From the NCBI RefSeq assembly GCF_016863635.1, contig NZ_BOPG01000072.1:1-64000 (forward strand): a stretch of 64,000 nt of DNA, given 5' to 3'. This DNA comes from Virgisporangium aurantiacum. Its GTDB lineage: Bacteria; Actinomycetota; Actinomycetes; Mycobacteriales; Micromonosporaceae. Both the position numbers and the translations under genes were made by a program. Shown here piece by piece: positions 6,571 to 14,677 of this stretch. Position 1 is the first letter of the stretch, and every line of letters starts with the position of its first letter. The notes under the pieces are model-generated. The model did not search any database and was not told the DNA's origin. It was given only the letters and a program-made list of their open reading frames with translations.

Positions 6571-9120
6571 TCACGGAACCGCCCGCAACCAGCGCACCTC
6601 GCCGCCCTTGGCGGGCTGCGCCTCGGTGCGCGCGGCCAGCCAGGCATGGAGCCGTTCGTCGGGCAGCGGCCGGCTGAACAGGAAGCCCTGGCCCAGGTCG
6701 CAGCCGATCTCCTCGAGCTTGGCCAGGGTCAACTCGCTCTCCACGCCCTCGGCGACCACGGCCAGGTTGAACCGGCGCGACAGGTCGACCACGGCCCGCA
6801 CGATCGCCAGGTCGCCGGTGTCGGTGGCCATGCCCTGCACGAACAGCTTGTCGATCTTCACCTCGGTGATCGGCAGCCGGCGCAGCAGCGCCAGCGACGA
6901 GTACCCGGTGCCGAAGTCGTCGATCGACAGCCGCACGCCGATGAGACGCAGCCGGCGCAGCGCCTCCAGCGACCGCGTCTGGTCGCCGAGCAGCGCGTCT
7001 TCACCGATCTCCAGGGTCAGCCGGTCGGCGTCGACGCCGTACTCGTGCAGCAGGGCGGCCACCTGGTCGGGCCAGCGGGTGTCGGCGAGGTTGCGCGGCG
7101 AGACGTTCACGGAGACGCCGAGCGCGCGTCCCTCGTCGGCCCACTCCCGGCACCGGCGGAGCGCCTGCCGCAGCACCAGTTCGGTCAGCTGGGCGATCTG
7201 GCCGGTGTGCTCGGCCACCGCCACGAAGTCCTCCGGGCTGACCGGCCCGTACACCGGGTGCTCCCAGCGGGCCAGGCACTCCACCCCCACCACCCGCCGG
7301 TCGGCGAGGGCGACCTTGGGCTGGAAGTAGACCTCGACCTCGTTGTTCGACAGCCCGCGGCGCAGGTCGGCCGCGAGCCCGAGGCGGCGCACCGACCGCG
7401 ACTCCAGGCCGGCGTTGTAGGTCTGCGAGCCGGCGGTGACCTTCGCCGCGTGGGTGGCGACGTCGGCCCGCTGGAGCAGGAGTTCGGGGTCGTCGCCGTG
7501 ATCGGGGTGCACCGCGACGCCGACCGTGGTGTCGATGTCGACCGCCATCGTGTCGAAATGCATCGGCTCGCGCAGGCCGGTGCGGATCTCGTCGGCCAGC
7601 GCGAGCGCCGAGTCGATCCCCTTGACCCGCATGACCACGGCGAACTCGTCGCCGCCCACCCGGGCGACCAGCGCGGCCGCCGGCACGAGCGTGCGCAGCC
7701 GGTTGGCGACCTCGGTGAGCACCTCGTTGCCGGCCTTGTGCCCGAGGGACTCGTTGACGCTGCGCAGGCTGATCACGTCGAACTGGATGACGGCCACCGC
7801 CTCGCCCGGCGTGCGGGAGCTGATCACCTCGTTCAGGCCGCTGATCAGGCGCCGCCGGTTGGGCAGGCCGGTCAACGTGTCGTAGTTGGCGTCGTACCGC
7901 AGCCGGTCGACCAGCCGGGAGTTCTCCACGGCGACGCCGATGTGCGCCGCGAGCGTCTCGACCGCGCGGAGGTCGTCGGGGTTGAAATGCGACATCGTGC
8001 CCAGCCGGCCGGCCACCTCGATCGTGCCGATCACCGCGTTACCGGACCGCAACGGCACCACGATGACGTCCTTGGTGCCGAGGTCGGTCAGCTGGGTGCG
8101 CAGCTCGCGGGTGTCCTCCAGCCTGGGCAGCTTCTCGCCGATCGTCACCGGCTCGCCCGTGTCGAAGGCCCGGCGCCGCACGGCGGCGGGCGTCGGCGCC
8201 GAGTCGAGCAGGCCGCGGTAGTCGAGCGTGGCGGTGAGGAGCACCTCCGGGAACCGACCGCGCGCCGGCAGCCAGAGGGTGGCCGACTCGGCCTGCACCA
8301 TGGCGCGCAGGCGCCCGAGCGCCACGTCGGCGAGGCGGCCCTCGGTGACGCTGGCAGAGGTGGCCCGGGTTATCTCGTGGATCTCGGTGAGGCTGTGATG
8401 CTGAGCCGCAAACCGCGCGTAGACGCGGTACACCATGGCCAGCCCGATGGCCAGGCCGGCGAGGAGCAGCCCGGACCACATCGTCTCGTTGAGCGCCAGC
8501 AGCGTGACCAGGCCGAGTGTGATGTTGACGCCGGTGGCGATCGCGTGCGGCACGAAGACCCGGACCAGCTGCGGCAGGTGCACCGTGCTCTGCACCAGGG
8601 CGGACACCGCCGTGAGGCCGACCGTGTTCATCACCATGTTCGACGCCACCGCCACGGCCAGCACCAGCCAGCCCCGTGGCGTGAGATCCCGCGACGTGCC
8701 GAACGCCGCGACCACCATGTTGGCGCAGGCCGTACCGGCGGCGGCCGACGCGACGTTGAAGGTGCCCTTGGTCCAGCCGAGCCGCCGCGCGTACTGGACG
8801 GCGACGGCGGCGACCACCCGGATCAGCAGAACGCCGAGCGGCGGTAAATAGAACAGGGCCAGGATGAATGGAAGTTCGGTGAGCGCGGCCGTGAAGTTCT
8901 GCCGGCGCACGGTGAGATGCAAAGGCACGAGCGCCGGAAGGAACAGGAGCACGCAGTACAGGCCCGCGACAAACGGGTCTCCGACGATCTCCGGACTTAA
9001 CGGACCATCAAGATCACTCAGAACCGCGAGGGTGAGCGATGCCGCGAAGATGAACAGCGGGACTGTGACAAACCAGGCCCGCGCGGGGGATGCGGGCACG
9101 TCAGAACGAGGACGAGCCAC
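6571..9120 (-). CDS. Membrane GAF-GGDEF-EAL protein (cyclic di-GMP turnover)
   Basis: The 849-residue protein starts with about seven hydrophobic segments (residues 17-235) forming a membrane sensor, then a GAF-like region (about 245-400), a GGDEF domain (DTLTGLPNRRR near 410; VGGDEF at 489-494) and an EAL domain (ECLARWEHP near 612, NVSPRNL, DDFGTGYSS near 733, AEGVE). The GGDEF site is intact. The EAL signature reads ECL, but the metal-binding Glu, Asn and Asp positions and the Lys of KIDKLFV are kept, so both synthesis and breakdown of cyclic di-GMP are possible. No RxxD inhibitory site is visible before GGDEF. The start is GTG with GGGAGGGG upstream. The signal sensed is unknown. Confidence 0.93.
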   Translation of the reverse strand: MARPRSDVPASPARAWFVTVPLFIFAASLTLAVLSDLDGPLSPEIVGDPFVAGLYCVLLFLPALVPLHLTVRRQNFTAALTELPFILALFYLPPLGVLLIRVVAAVAVQYARRLGWTKGTFNVASAAAGTACANMVVAAFGTSRDLTPRGWLVLAVAVASNMVMNTVGLTAVSALVQSTVHLPQLVRVFVPHAIATGVNITLGLVTLLALNETMWSGLLLAGLAIGLAMVYRVYARFAAQHHSLTEIHEITRATSASVTEGRLADVALGRLRAMVQAESATLWLPARGRFPEVLLTATLDYRGLLDSAPTPAAVRRRAFDTGEPVTIGEKLPRLEDTRELRTQLTDLGTKDVIVVPLRSGNAVIGTIEVAGRLGTMSHFNPDDLRAVETLAAHIGVAVENSRLVDRLRYDANYDTLTGLPNRRRLISGLNEVISSRTPGEAVAVIQFDVISLRSVNESLGHKAGNEVLTEVANRLRTLVPAAALVARVGGDEFAVVMRVKGIDSALALADEIRTGLREPMHFDTMAVDIDTTVGVAVHPDHGDDPELLLQRADVATHAAKVTAGSQTYNAGLESRSVRRLGLAADLRRGLSNNEVEVYFQPKVALADRRVVGVECLARWEHPVYGPVSPEDFVAVAEHTGQIAQLTELVLRQALRRCREWADEGRALGVSVNVSPRNLADTRWPDQVAALLHEYGVDADRLTLEIGEDALLGDQTRSLEALRRLRLIGVRLSIDDFGTGYSSLALLRRLPITEVKIDKLFVQGMATDTGDLAIVRAVVDLSRRFNLAVVAEGVESELTLAKLEEIGCDLGQGFLFSRPLPDERLHAWLAARTEAQPAKGGEVRWLRAVP

Positions 9121-9159
9121 CCACCCCTCCCGGAGAAGCCTAAATGCGGCCTAGCCGGG

Positions 9160-9303
9160 TCAGCGGACCACAGTGTGGTTGACCGGCGAGGTCCAATCGA
9201 TGTCGGCGGCGTTCGAGGTCGCCATTGAACCGAAGATTCCGAGCGCTATGGCAGCAGCAGCGAGCCCAGCGACCACCAGCCGACGGATAGTACGTGGCTT
9301 CAT
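9160..9303 (-). CDS. Small secreted peptide, 47 residues
   Basis: The peptide starts MKPRTIRRLVVAGLAAAAIA and has the basic N terminus, hydrophobic core and Ala-x-Ala-type end (SMATSNAADID) of a Sec signal peptide; cleavage would leave only about 15-17 residues (DIDWTSPVNHTVVR). The ATG start at 9301-9303 has CAGGAG at a good distance, whereas the longer frame upstream is improbable. Small proteins of this kind occur often in actinobacteria and I cannot assign a role. It is upstream of the GGDEF-EAL gene with only 39 bases between them, so they may be cotranscribed. Confidence 0.7.
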   Translation of the reverse strand: MKPRTIRRLVVAGLAAAAIALGIFGSMATSNAADIDWTSPVNHTVVR

Positions 9304-9528
9304 ACCGCAACTCCTGTGGCCAAGGTAAGTCCGTGGTAGTGGTATCCCCGATCGTGCCATAGGCAAAACCGCACAGGAAACCCCGGGCCGCGCGCCGACC
9401 GATCGATCCGCACACTTCGGCCTTTCGGTCAATTTGGTGACGGCGAACGGCGGATGTTTTCAACATCTGTGAGTACGGGCGGTGCCTGTGGGTCAGCGCG
9501 GTTCCCGAGTGACAACTTGATCACCGTA

Positions 9529-10026
9529 TCAAGACGGGATCACCAGAAGATCGGGGCGCAGCCGGGCGAGCGACTCGCCCCGGTCGGTGAGCACCGGCCA
9601 ACCACGCTCGGTAGCGAGCAGCACCACCATCGCCGCCAGGCGGTCGCCCGACGCACGGGAGACGAGACGGTCGAAAAGCGGCCCCTGCGCGACCGCGCCG
9701 TCGACCGCGACGACCATCGGCTCGGCCAGCAACGCGGCGAGCCTTGCCCGCGGGTTGAGCGCCGGCCGCCGCTGGGCGGCCGCCGCGAGAGCCGGCAACG
9801 GGACGAGCAACGTGCGACCCGTTCGCTCGGCCATCGCGCGCACGCTGGCGGCGTACTCGTTTCCCTCGACGAACGCGACCAGGGCGCTGATGTCGAGCAC
9901 CCAACCGCCGATCGCCCCTGCTGGCGGCGCTTCCAGCACGCCACCACGAAGTACCAGTGAGATGACCCTGGCCCGACTCGATTGACCCGATGCCTCATTT
10001 ATGGCCCGCCCGGCCCGCGTGTCCAT
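9529..10026 (-). CDS. PIN-domain protein without visible antitoxin
   Basis: This 165-residue protein has a PIN-like nuclease fold: WVLDISALVAFVEG (first Asp, about residue 45), a central acidic stretch SGDRLAAMVVLL, and VLTDRGE near the end (last Asp). These acidic positions bind metal for RNA cleavage in VapC-type toxins. The first 40 residues are not part of the fold. No small antitoxin gene lies on either side: upstream is a divergent histidine kinase, downstream the small secreted peptide. It may be an orphan toxin, a regulatory RNase or an inactive relative. The start ATG has no ribosome site and lies just after an A+T-rich stretch, suggesting a leaderless transcript. Confidence 0.75.
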   Translation of the reverse strand: MDTRAGRAINEASGQSSRARVISLVLRGGVLEAPPAGAIGGWVLDISALVAFVEGNEYAASVRAMAERTGRTLLVPLPALAAAAQRRPALNPRARLAALLAEPMVVAVDGAVAQGPLFDRLVSRASGDRLAAMVVLLATERGWPVLTDRGESLARLRPDLLVIPS

Positions 10027-10036
10027 TTCACTATTA

Positions 10037-10048
10037 GAACACGTGTTC
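10037..10048. promoter_or_regulatory. Palindrome between divergent PIN and kinase genes
   Basis: GAACACGTGTTC is a perfect 12-base palindrome placed 10 bases ahead of the PIN start and 37 bases ahead of the kinase start. It could be a dimeric repressor operator serving both genes. The match is exact but short, and the role is inferred from position. Confidence 0.4.
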
Positions 10049-10084
10049 GATCAGATACGGCATCCTCCGGCCGATGGAAAGGCG

Positions 10085-11968
10085 ATGGCAATCGAGGCGG
10101 CGGGTGCGACCCGGTGGCGTCCCTACGGGGTCGGCGCCGCGCTCCTCGGTGCCGCCGTCGGCGCGGCCGCGCAGGTGGCTCTCCGGCGGCGCCGGCTCAA
10201 CCGGGCCGCCCTCGACGCGGTTACGGACGGTGTTGTCATCGTCGACCGCCACGGCCGGGTGACCCGGACCAACCGGGCCGCCCGCGAACTGCTCGGGCTG
10301 CCCGACACGTCGTTGCGGGTCACCGACCTGCCGGCCGGGCTGGTGGACCCGGCGGTCGGCGAGATCACGGTGGTCGACCGCCAGCTCGGGCTCGCGTCAC
10401 ATCGTCTGCCCGACGGCGCCGGAACCGTCACCGTCATCTCCGACGTGACCGACCGCAAGCGCGCCGACCGGAACCTCGCCGCGCACATCGTGGCGCTCGA
10501 AGGCCAGCTCGCCCTGCTCGACCTGGCCCACGACGCCGTCCTGATCCGCGACGCCGAAGACCGGATCACCTACTGCAACCGGGCGGCCGAGACGCTGTAC
10601 GGCCGCCCGCGCGCGGAGCTGCTCGGCATGCGCGCCGCCGCCCTGTTCGACCCGACCGCCGGCGACCGGAGCGAGGTCGACACCGCGCTGCTCGTCACCG
10701 GCCTGTGGACCGGCGAACTGCGCCACCGCCGGGCCGACGGCGGGACGGTCTTCGTGCACAGCCGGCAGGCGATGCGCCGGGACGCGAACGGCCGGCCGCA
10801 CGCCGTCATCGAGATCAACAGCGACGTCACCGGCCACCGCCTGGCCGAGGCCAAGTTGCGGATGACCGAGGAACAGCAGCGCCTGCTCCTCGACGGCGCC
10901 CGTGACCATGCCGTCGTCAGCCTCGACCCGGATGGCGTCGTCACCAGCTGGAGCCCCAGCGCGGAACGGCTGTTCGGATTCACCGAGAGCGAGATCGTCG
11001 GGCAGCCGGCGACGGCGTTCTTCCGTCCCGAGGACGTCTCCGCCGGTCTGCTCGCCCGCATCCTCGCCGACGCCCGCGAGACCGGCCGCGTCGAGACCGC
11101 GGGACCGCGGGTGCGGCAGGACGGCTCGACGTTCTGGGCCACCACCGTGGTCACCGCGGCCGTCGCCGAGGACGGCACGCTGCGCGGGTTCGTCAACGTG
11201 ATCCGCGACGACACGCCCCGGCGCGAGGTCGAGGAGCAGGCCGTCGTGCTCGACACCGAACTCCGCGAACTCGACCGGATGCGGAACGACCTCATCGCGA
11301 CCGTCTCGCACGAGCTGCGCACCCCGCTCACCAGCATCCGCGGGTACACGGAGCTGCTGCTGGAGGAGGAGGCCGGCGAACTCGGCTCGATCCAGCGCCG
11401 GATGCTCGACGTGATCGACACCAACGGCGCGCGCCTGCTGTCGCTGGTGGAGGACCTGCTGTCGTTCGCGAAGGTCGACACCGGCGAGTTCGCGCTGTCT
11501 CCCGAACTGGTCGACATGGCCGACCTGCTGGCGTCCGTCGACACCACCGTGCGGCCGGCGCTGCCGACCGGGCTGCTGCTCGACCTGGTGATCTCCGCCG
11601 CGGTGCCACCGGTACCGGCCGACCCGACGCACATCAACCGGGCCGTGCTGAGCCTGCTGAGCAACGCGGTGAAGTTCTCCCCCGCCGGCGGGGTCATCAC
11701 ACTGACCGGCGAGTACGACGAGAACGAGGTGCGCCTGTCGGTGCGCGACACCGGCATCGGCATCCCGCCGGAGGAGCAGGCACGGCTGTTCCAGCGCTTC
11801 TTCCGCTCGACGCTGGCCCGCGAAAAGCACATTCAGGGGACCGGGCTGGGGCTCGCCCTGGTGAAGACGATCGCCGAGGCGCACGGCGGGCGGGTCACGC
11901 TGGAGTCGGAGGTCGGCAAGGGCACGTGCGTCACGCTGCACCTCCCCCGCGCTCTTCCACGTGATTGA
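10085..11968 (+). CDS. PAS-domain sensor histidine kinase (orphan)
   Basis: The 627-residue protein has one N-terminal membrane-like segment (GVGAALLGAAVGAAAQVAL), three PAS-like domains (about 35-130, 150-260, 275-390), a HisKA domain with SHELRTPLTSIRGY (His about 409) and a HATPase domain with NAVKFSPAGG, DTGIGIPPEEQARLFQ and GTGLGLALVK. It should autophosphorylate on His and pass phosphate to a response regulator, but no regulator gene lies beside it. I take ATG 10085 as start; an upstream ATG at 10001 would run across the divergent PIN gene. The purine-rich GGAAAGG is only two bases before this ATG, so the start is uncertain. Its end overlaps the next gene tail to tail by 38 bases. Confidence 0.9.
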   Translation: MAIEAAGATRWRPYGVGAALLGAAVGAAAQVALRRRRLNRAALDAVTDGVVIVDRHGRVTRTNRAARELLGLPDTSLRVTDLPAGLVDPAVGEITVVDRQLGLASHRLPDGAGTVTVISDVTDRKRADRNLAAHIVALEGQLALLDLAHDAVLIRDAEDRITYCNRAAETLYGRPRAELLGMRAAALFDPTAGDRSEVDTALLVTGLWTGELRHRRADGGTVFVHSRQAMRRDANGRPHAVIEINSDVTGHRLAEAKLRMTEEQQRLLLDGARDHAVVSLDPDGVVTSWSPSAERLFGFTESEIVGQPATAFFRPEDVSAGLLARILADARETGRVETAGPRVRQDGSTFWATTVVTAAVAEDGTLRGFVNVIRDDTPRREVEEQAVVLDTELRELDRMRNDLIATVSHELRTPLTSIRGYTELLLEEEAGELGSIQRRMLDVIDTNGARLLSLVEDLLSFAKVDTGEFALSPELVDMADLLASVDTTVRPALPTGLLLDLVISAAVPPVPADPTHINRAVLSLLSNAVKFSPAGGVITLTGEYDENEVRLSVRDTGIGIPPEEQARLFQRFFRSTLAREKHIQGTGLGLALVKTIAEAHGGRVTLESEVGKGTCVTLHLPRALPRD

Positions 11969-12614
11969 CGTCCGCGAGGACGCCGTAGTGGTCGCTGAGC
12001 CGGACGCCGTCCACCGGTGCGGTGCCGATTCTCCGCGCCGCCGTCACCTCCAGATCGGGTGACACGAACACGTAGTCGATGCGCCCGGCCGTCCAGGTGT
12101 CGCCCGGGCCGGAACCGGCGCGCTCCCACGCGTCCACAAAGATCTTTCTGATGAGGCGGATGCTCGCGCTGCCCGGCGTGGCGTTGAGATCACCGGCGAC
12201 GATGGTTCTTCCGCTGCCGCGGATGCGCCGGGCCTGGCTCTCGCGGGCGGCGGCCGCGTCCGGCTCCCAGGGCGTGGTCGGTGCGACGATCCGCAGGTCG
12301 TTCGAGGTGACGACGGTGAGCGTCCACCAGTGGAAACGGGCGCCGGGTTCGCTCTCGCTGACCTCCTCGACGGTGTGCGGCCATTTCGTGGCGACGGCGG
12401 TGCCACCGTATTCGTCGGGGCTGTTCGGCAGCACCTGTTGCTGGTGGGTGGCGGTGAGGCCGGTGCCGGCGAGAAGCTGTTGTAACTGGCCGGGAAACCG
12501 GACCTCCTGCAGGGCGACGACGTCGGGGGCCAGGCGGCGGAGTTCCCGGTTGATGAGGCCGGTGCGCCGGGGGTCGCCCTCGTCGTTCTGCACGTTGAAC
12601 GTGAGTATCCGCAT
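11931..12614 (-). CDS. Endonuclease/exonuclease/phosphatase family protein
   Basis: This 227-residue protein belongs to the fold shared by DNase I, exonuclease III and inositol phosphatases. Motifs in order are MRILTFNVQND (metal Asn), VVALQEVR (metal Glu, about residue 37), VAGDLNATPG (catalytic Asp and Asn near 142), and LSDHYGVLA (catalytic Asp-His near 210). There is no signal peptide, so it acts in the cytoplasm. The substrate cannot be inferred. It is convergent with the histidine kinase (38-base overlap) and its start abuts the truncated TerD-HNH gene, so an insertion or deletion breakpoint may lie at its 5' end. Confidence 0.9.
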   Translation of the reverse strand: MRILTFNVQNDEGDPRRTGLINRELRRLAPDVVALQEVRFPGQLQQLLAGTGLTATHQQQVLPNSPDEYGGTAVATKWPHTVEEVSESEPGARFHWWTLTVVTSNDLRIVAPTTPWEPDAAAARESQARRIRGSGRTIVAGDLNATPGSASIRLIRKIFVDAWERAGSGPGDTWTAGRIDYVFVSPDLEVTAARRIGTAPVDGVRLSDHYGVLADVNHVEERGGGAA

Positions 12615-12639
12615 GGGTGGCCCTTACCCGTCCGTCGAT

Positions 12640-13365
12640 CGAAACGATCCATTCGGCGTCGTTACTGACAGTGGCCGCGCGGCCGAGGCGACCTCGGCGG
12701 TGGTCACCGTCGATCTGCCCCGCCTGGCGCCGGACGTGAACCGGGTGCTGGTGGCGGGTTCGCTGGAGAGCGGCACCTTCGACTCGGTGCCCGATCTGCG
12801 GGTTGCGGTGCTGAGCCGGGCTCAGCCGGTGGCCGAGTTCGTCGTCGAAGACGTCGAGCCGGTGACGGCGATGGTCTTCGGAGAGCTGTACCGGCGCGGC
12901 GACGTCTGGAAGTTCCGCGCGGTCGGACAGGGCTGGGCGAGCGGACTCGCCGGCCTGGCCACCGATTACGGAATCAGCGTCGAAGACGGGTCGTCGGTCG
13001 TCTCGCAGGCCGAATCGCTGCGCCATCTGCAGCAGCTGGTCACGTTCGCGTTCGCGGACGACCTGATCGAGCAGCACGAGGTCGACGAGTAGGAGTACGT
13101 CGCCGCGATCCTCACCGGAATCGTGAAGGTCAGCCGCCGGACGGCCACGGTGTCGATCCCCGCCCAACGCGACTCGCGGGCGATCCCGCACCACATCAAG
13201 GTCGAGGTCTGGCGCCGCGACGGTGGAGCCTGCGTCGACTGCAGCGCCTCCGAGTACCTGGAATTCGACCATGTCATCCCGTGGAGCCGGGGCGGTGCCT
13301 CGAGCGTCGGCAATCTGCAATTGCTGTGCCGCAAGTGCAACCTCGCCAAGGGCGCGCGGATCTAG
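12640..13365 (+). pseudogene. Broken TerD-HNH fusion gene
   Basis: One reading frame encodes the C-terminal half of a TerD-type stress protein (VRVL... as VNRVLVAGSLE, then AMVFGELYRRGDVWKFRAVGQG) followed, after a single TAG stop at 13090-13092, by an HNH nuclease domain in the same frame (VEVWRRDGGACVDC, FDHVIPWSRGG, LQLLCRKCNLAKG). The sequence continues without shift across the stop (HEVDE, stop, EYVAAILTG), so the stop breaks what was one protein. The first half of the TerD domain, including its calcium-binding loop, is missing and replaced by the start of the neighbouring nuclease gene. An intact HNH-only product from an internal GTG at 13123 is possible. Loss by decay is most likely; programmed read-through is the alternative. 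Confidence 0.75.
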
Positions 13366-13934
13366 TCTTCGATTGGGACCTCGTAGTCGAGGCCGAGGCG
13401 GTCGGCGCGCAGCACGAACCGGGTGACCTCGAACGGGCGCTTCCAGTCGTCCATGCTGGTGTGGGTCATCTCGATCACGGGGACGCCGGGCGGGATCGCG
13501 AGGCTTTCGGCTTCGGCGGGCGTAGGCATCCGGGCCGTCACCTCTTCCCGGACGACCGCCACCGGCCAGCCGAGCTCCTCGAAGCGGGCGTAGATGCTGC
13601 CGGGGCCGAGGTCCGTTGCGGTCGCGATCTCCGAGTCGCCGGCGATGGTGGCCGGTATATAGGTGACGCCGTGCTGCACCGGCTCGTCGTCGACGAAGTA
13701 GAGGTTCTCGCGCTGGACGACTTCGGTGCCCCGCCGCAGGCCGAGCCGGCGGGCGATGTCGTCGGATGCCTCGGCCCGCGTGACCGAGCGGGTCTCGGTC
13801 GCCGAGGTGCCGCCCTGGCCCGCCACCGCGATGCGGAACGGCGACAGGCCGGTCTCCTCCCGGCGCCGGCGGCTGTACCGGTCGGGGCGGAACCAGGTCC
13901 GGTGTTCTGCGCGCACGTCTTCGGTCCCCTTCAC
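13362..13934 (-). CDS. UTRA-domain protein, GntR-type regulator lacking its DNA-binding domain
   Basis: The 190-residue product is the effector-binding UTRA half of a GntR/HutC-type regulator: RPDRYSRRRREE, VTRAEASDDIARRLGL, EVVQRENLYFVDDEPVQ, ATDLGPGSIYARFEELG and VIEMTHTSMD all fit the family. The winged-helix domain of about 70 residues that should precede it is absent; the sequence begins at the last residues of the usual linker. The start GTG 13932-13934 overlaps the TGA of the upstream TetR gene (GTGA), so it is translated with it. It may be a decayed regulator, or a ligand sensor that acts through another protein. Its tail overlaps the HNH fragment by four bases. Confidence 0.8.
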   Translation of the reverse strand: MKGTEDVRAEHRTWFRPDRYSRRRREETGLSPFRIAVAGQGGTSATETRSVTRAEASDDIARRLGLRRGTEVVQRENLYFVDDEPVQHGVTYIPATIAGDSEIATATDLGPGSIYARFEELGWPVAVVREEVTARMPTPAEAESLAIPPGVPVIEMTHTSMDDWKRPFEVTRFVLRADRLGLDYEVPIED

Positions 13935-14647
13935 GTGCTGGTGATGCCGTCCAGGACGGTGATCAGGTTGTGGTCGAAGGTTTCCTCGGCGTTGAGGTGG
14001 GCGCCGTCGACGACGAGGCGGGCGACGGTGGGGTACCTGCCGGTTTCGAGCATCCGGGTGAGGTAGGGGCCGAGGCTGGCCTGCCAGCCCGCTTCGTCGG
14101 TGCCGGTGGTGCGGGCGGTGCGTCGCTCGGTGATCTCTCTGCGGATCGCCCCGATGAGAAAGGCGTTGAGGACGCCCAGAGCCCGCTGGAGATCGTCGAG
14201 GTTCCGCACGGCGGGGGCCTGGCTCAGCGCTGCCGCGGTCGACTCGCCCACGGCGAGGGCGTGCGGTCCGAGGTGTGGGCGTCCGCCGAGCAGGTCGGAG
14301 AACCACTCGTGATCGAGGGCGGCAGCGCGGGTCGCGTGGGAAATGGCCAGTACGGTCGCACGCCACTCCGGGTGCTTGCCGGCCTCGCCGATCCGGGCAT
14401 AGATGACGTCGACCATCAGGTCGAGCAGTTCGGATCTGTTGATCACATAGTCGTAGAGCCGCATCGGACCGACGCCGAGCTCCTTGGCGATCTTGCGGAT
14501 CGACAGGCCGTCGAGGCCGTGCGCGTCGGCGAGCCGGATCGCCGTGGCGGCGATCTTCTCGCGGCTCAACGGCACCGGCGCCGCCCGCGGCTGAGGTTCG
14601 GGCCGTTCCCAGACCGGCAGCGATGCGCTACCGTACGGCGTATCCAT
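13931..14647 (-). CDS. TetR-family transcriptional regulator
   Basis: The 238-residue protein has an N-terminal helix-turn-helix after a 25-residue tail: LSREKIAATAIRLADAHG, LSIRKIAKELGVGPMRLYDYV (about 45-65). The C-terminal part resembles the TetR class with tetracycline-repressor-like ligand pocket (about 95-238). ATG 14645-14647 is chosen because the longer upstream frame runs through the divergent gene. It is divergent from a TetX-like monooxygenase, with repeated CGTACGG boxes between them, one of which overlaps its own start codon region, so it probably represses both. The inducer is likely the oxygenase substrate, which is unknown. Confidence 0.92.
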   Translation of the reverse strand: MDTPYGSASLPVWERPEPQPRAAPVPLSREKIAATAIRLADAHGLDGLSIRKIAKELGVGPMRLYDYVINRSELLDLMVDVIYARIGEAGKHPEWRATVLAISHATRAAALDHEWFSDLLGGRPHLGPHALAVGESTAAALSQAPAVRNLDDLQRALGVLNAFLIGAIRREITERRTARTTGTDEAGWQASLGPYLTRMLETGRYPTVARLVVDGAHLNAEETFDHNLITVLDGITST

Positions 14648-14665
14648 GAGGTACAGCGTACGGTA
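14629..14665. promoter_or_regulatory. Inverted-repeat operator between TetR gene and monooxygenase
   Basis: TACCGTACG (14629-14637) and CGTACGGTA (14657-14665) are exact inverted copies with 19 bases between. The left arm lies inside the first codons of the TetR gene and the right arm lies 12 bases ahead of the monooxygenase ATG, overlapping a possible TACGGT -10 box. This is well placed for a TetR dimer to block both promoters. Confidence 0.6.
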
Positions 14666-14677
14666 ACGGAGTTGAAG

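Noticed and set aside
10001-10084. Upstream ATG for the histidine kinase
   Set aside because: It would overlap the start of the divergent PIN gene and the palindrome; the internal ATG at 10085 fits better, though it is not certain.
13090-13092. TAG as a pyrrolysine or programmed recoding site
   Set aside because: No recoding machinery or stem-loop is visible; a point mutation in a decaying gene is simpler, especially as its 5' end is also lost.
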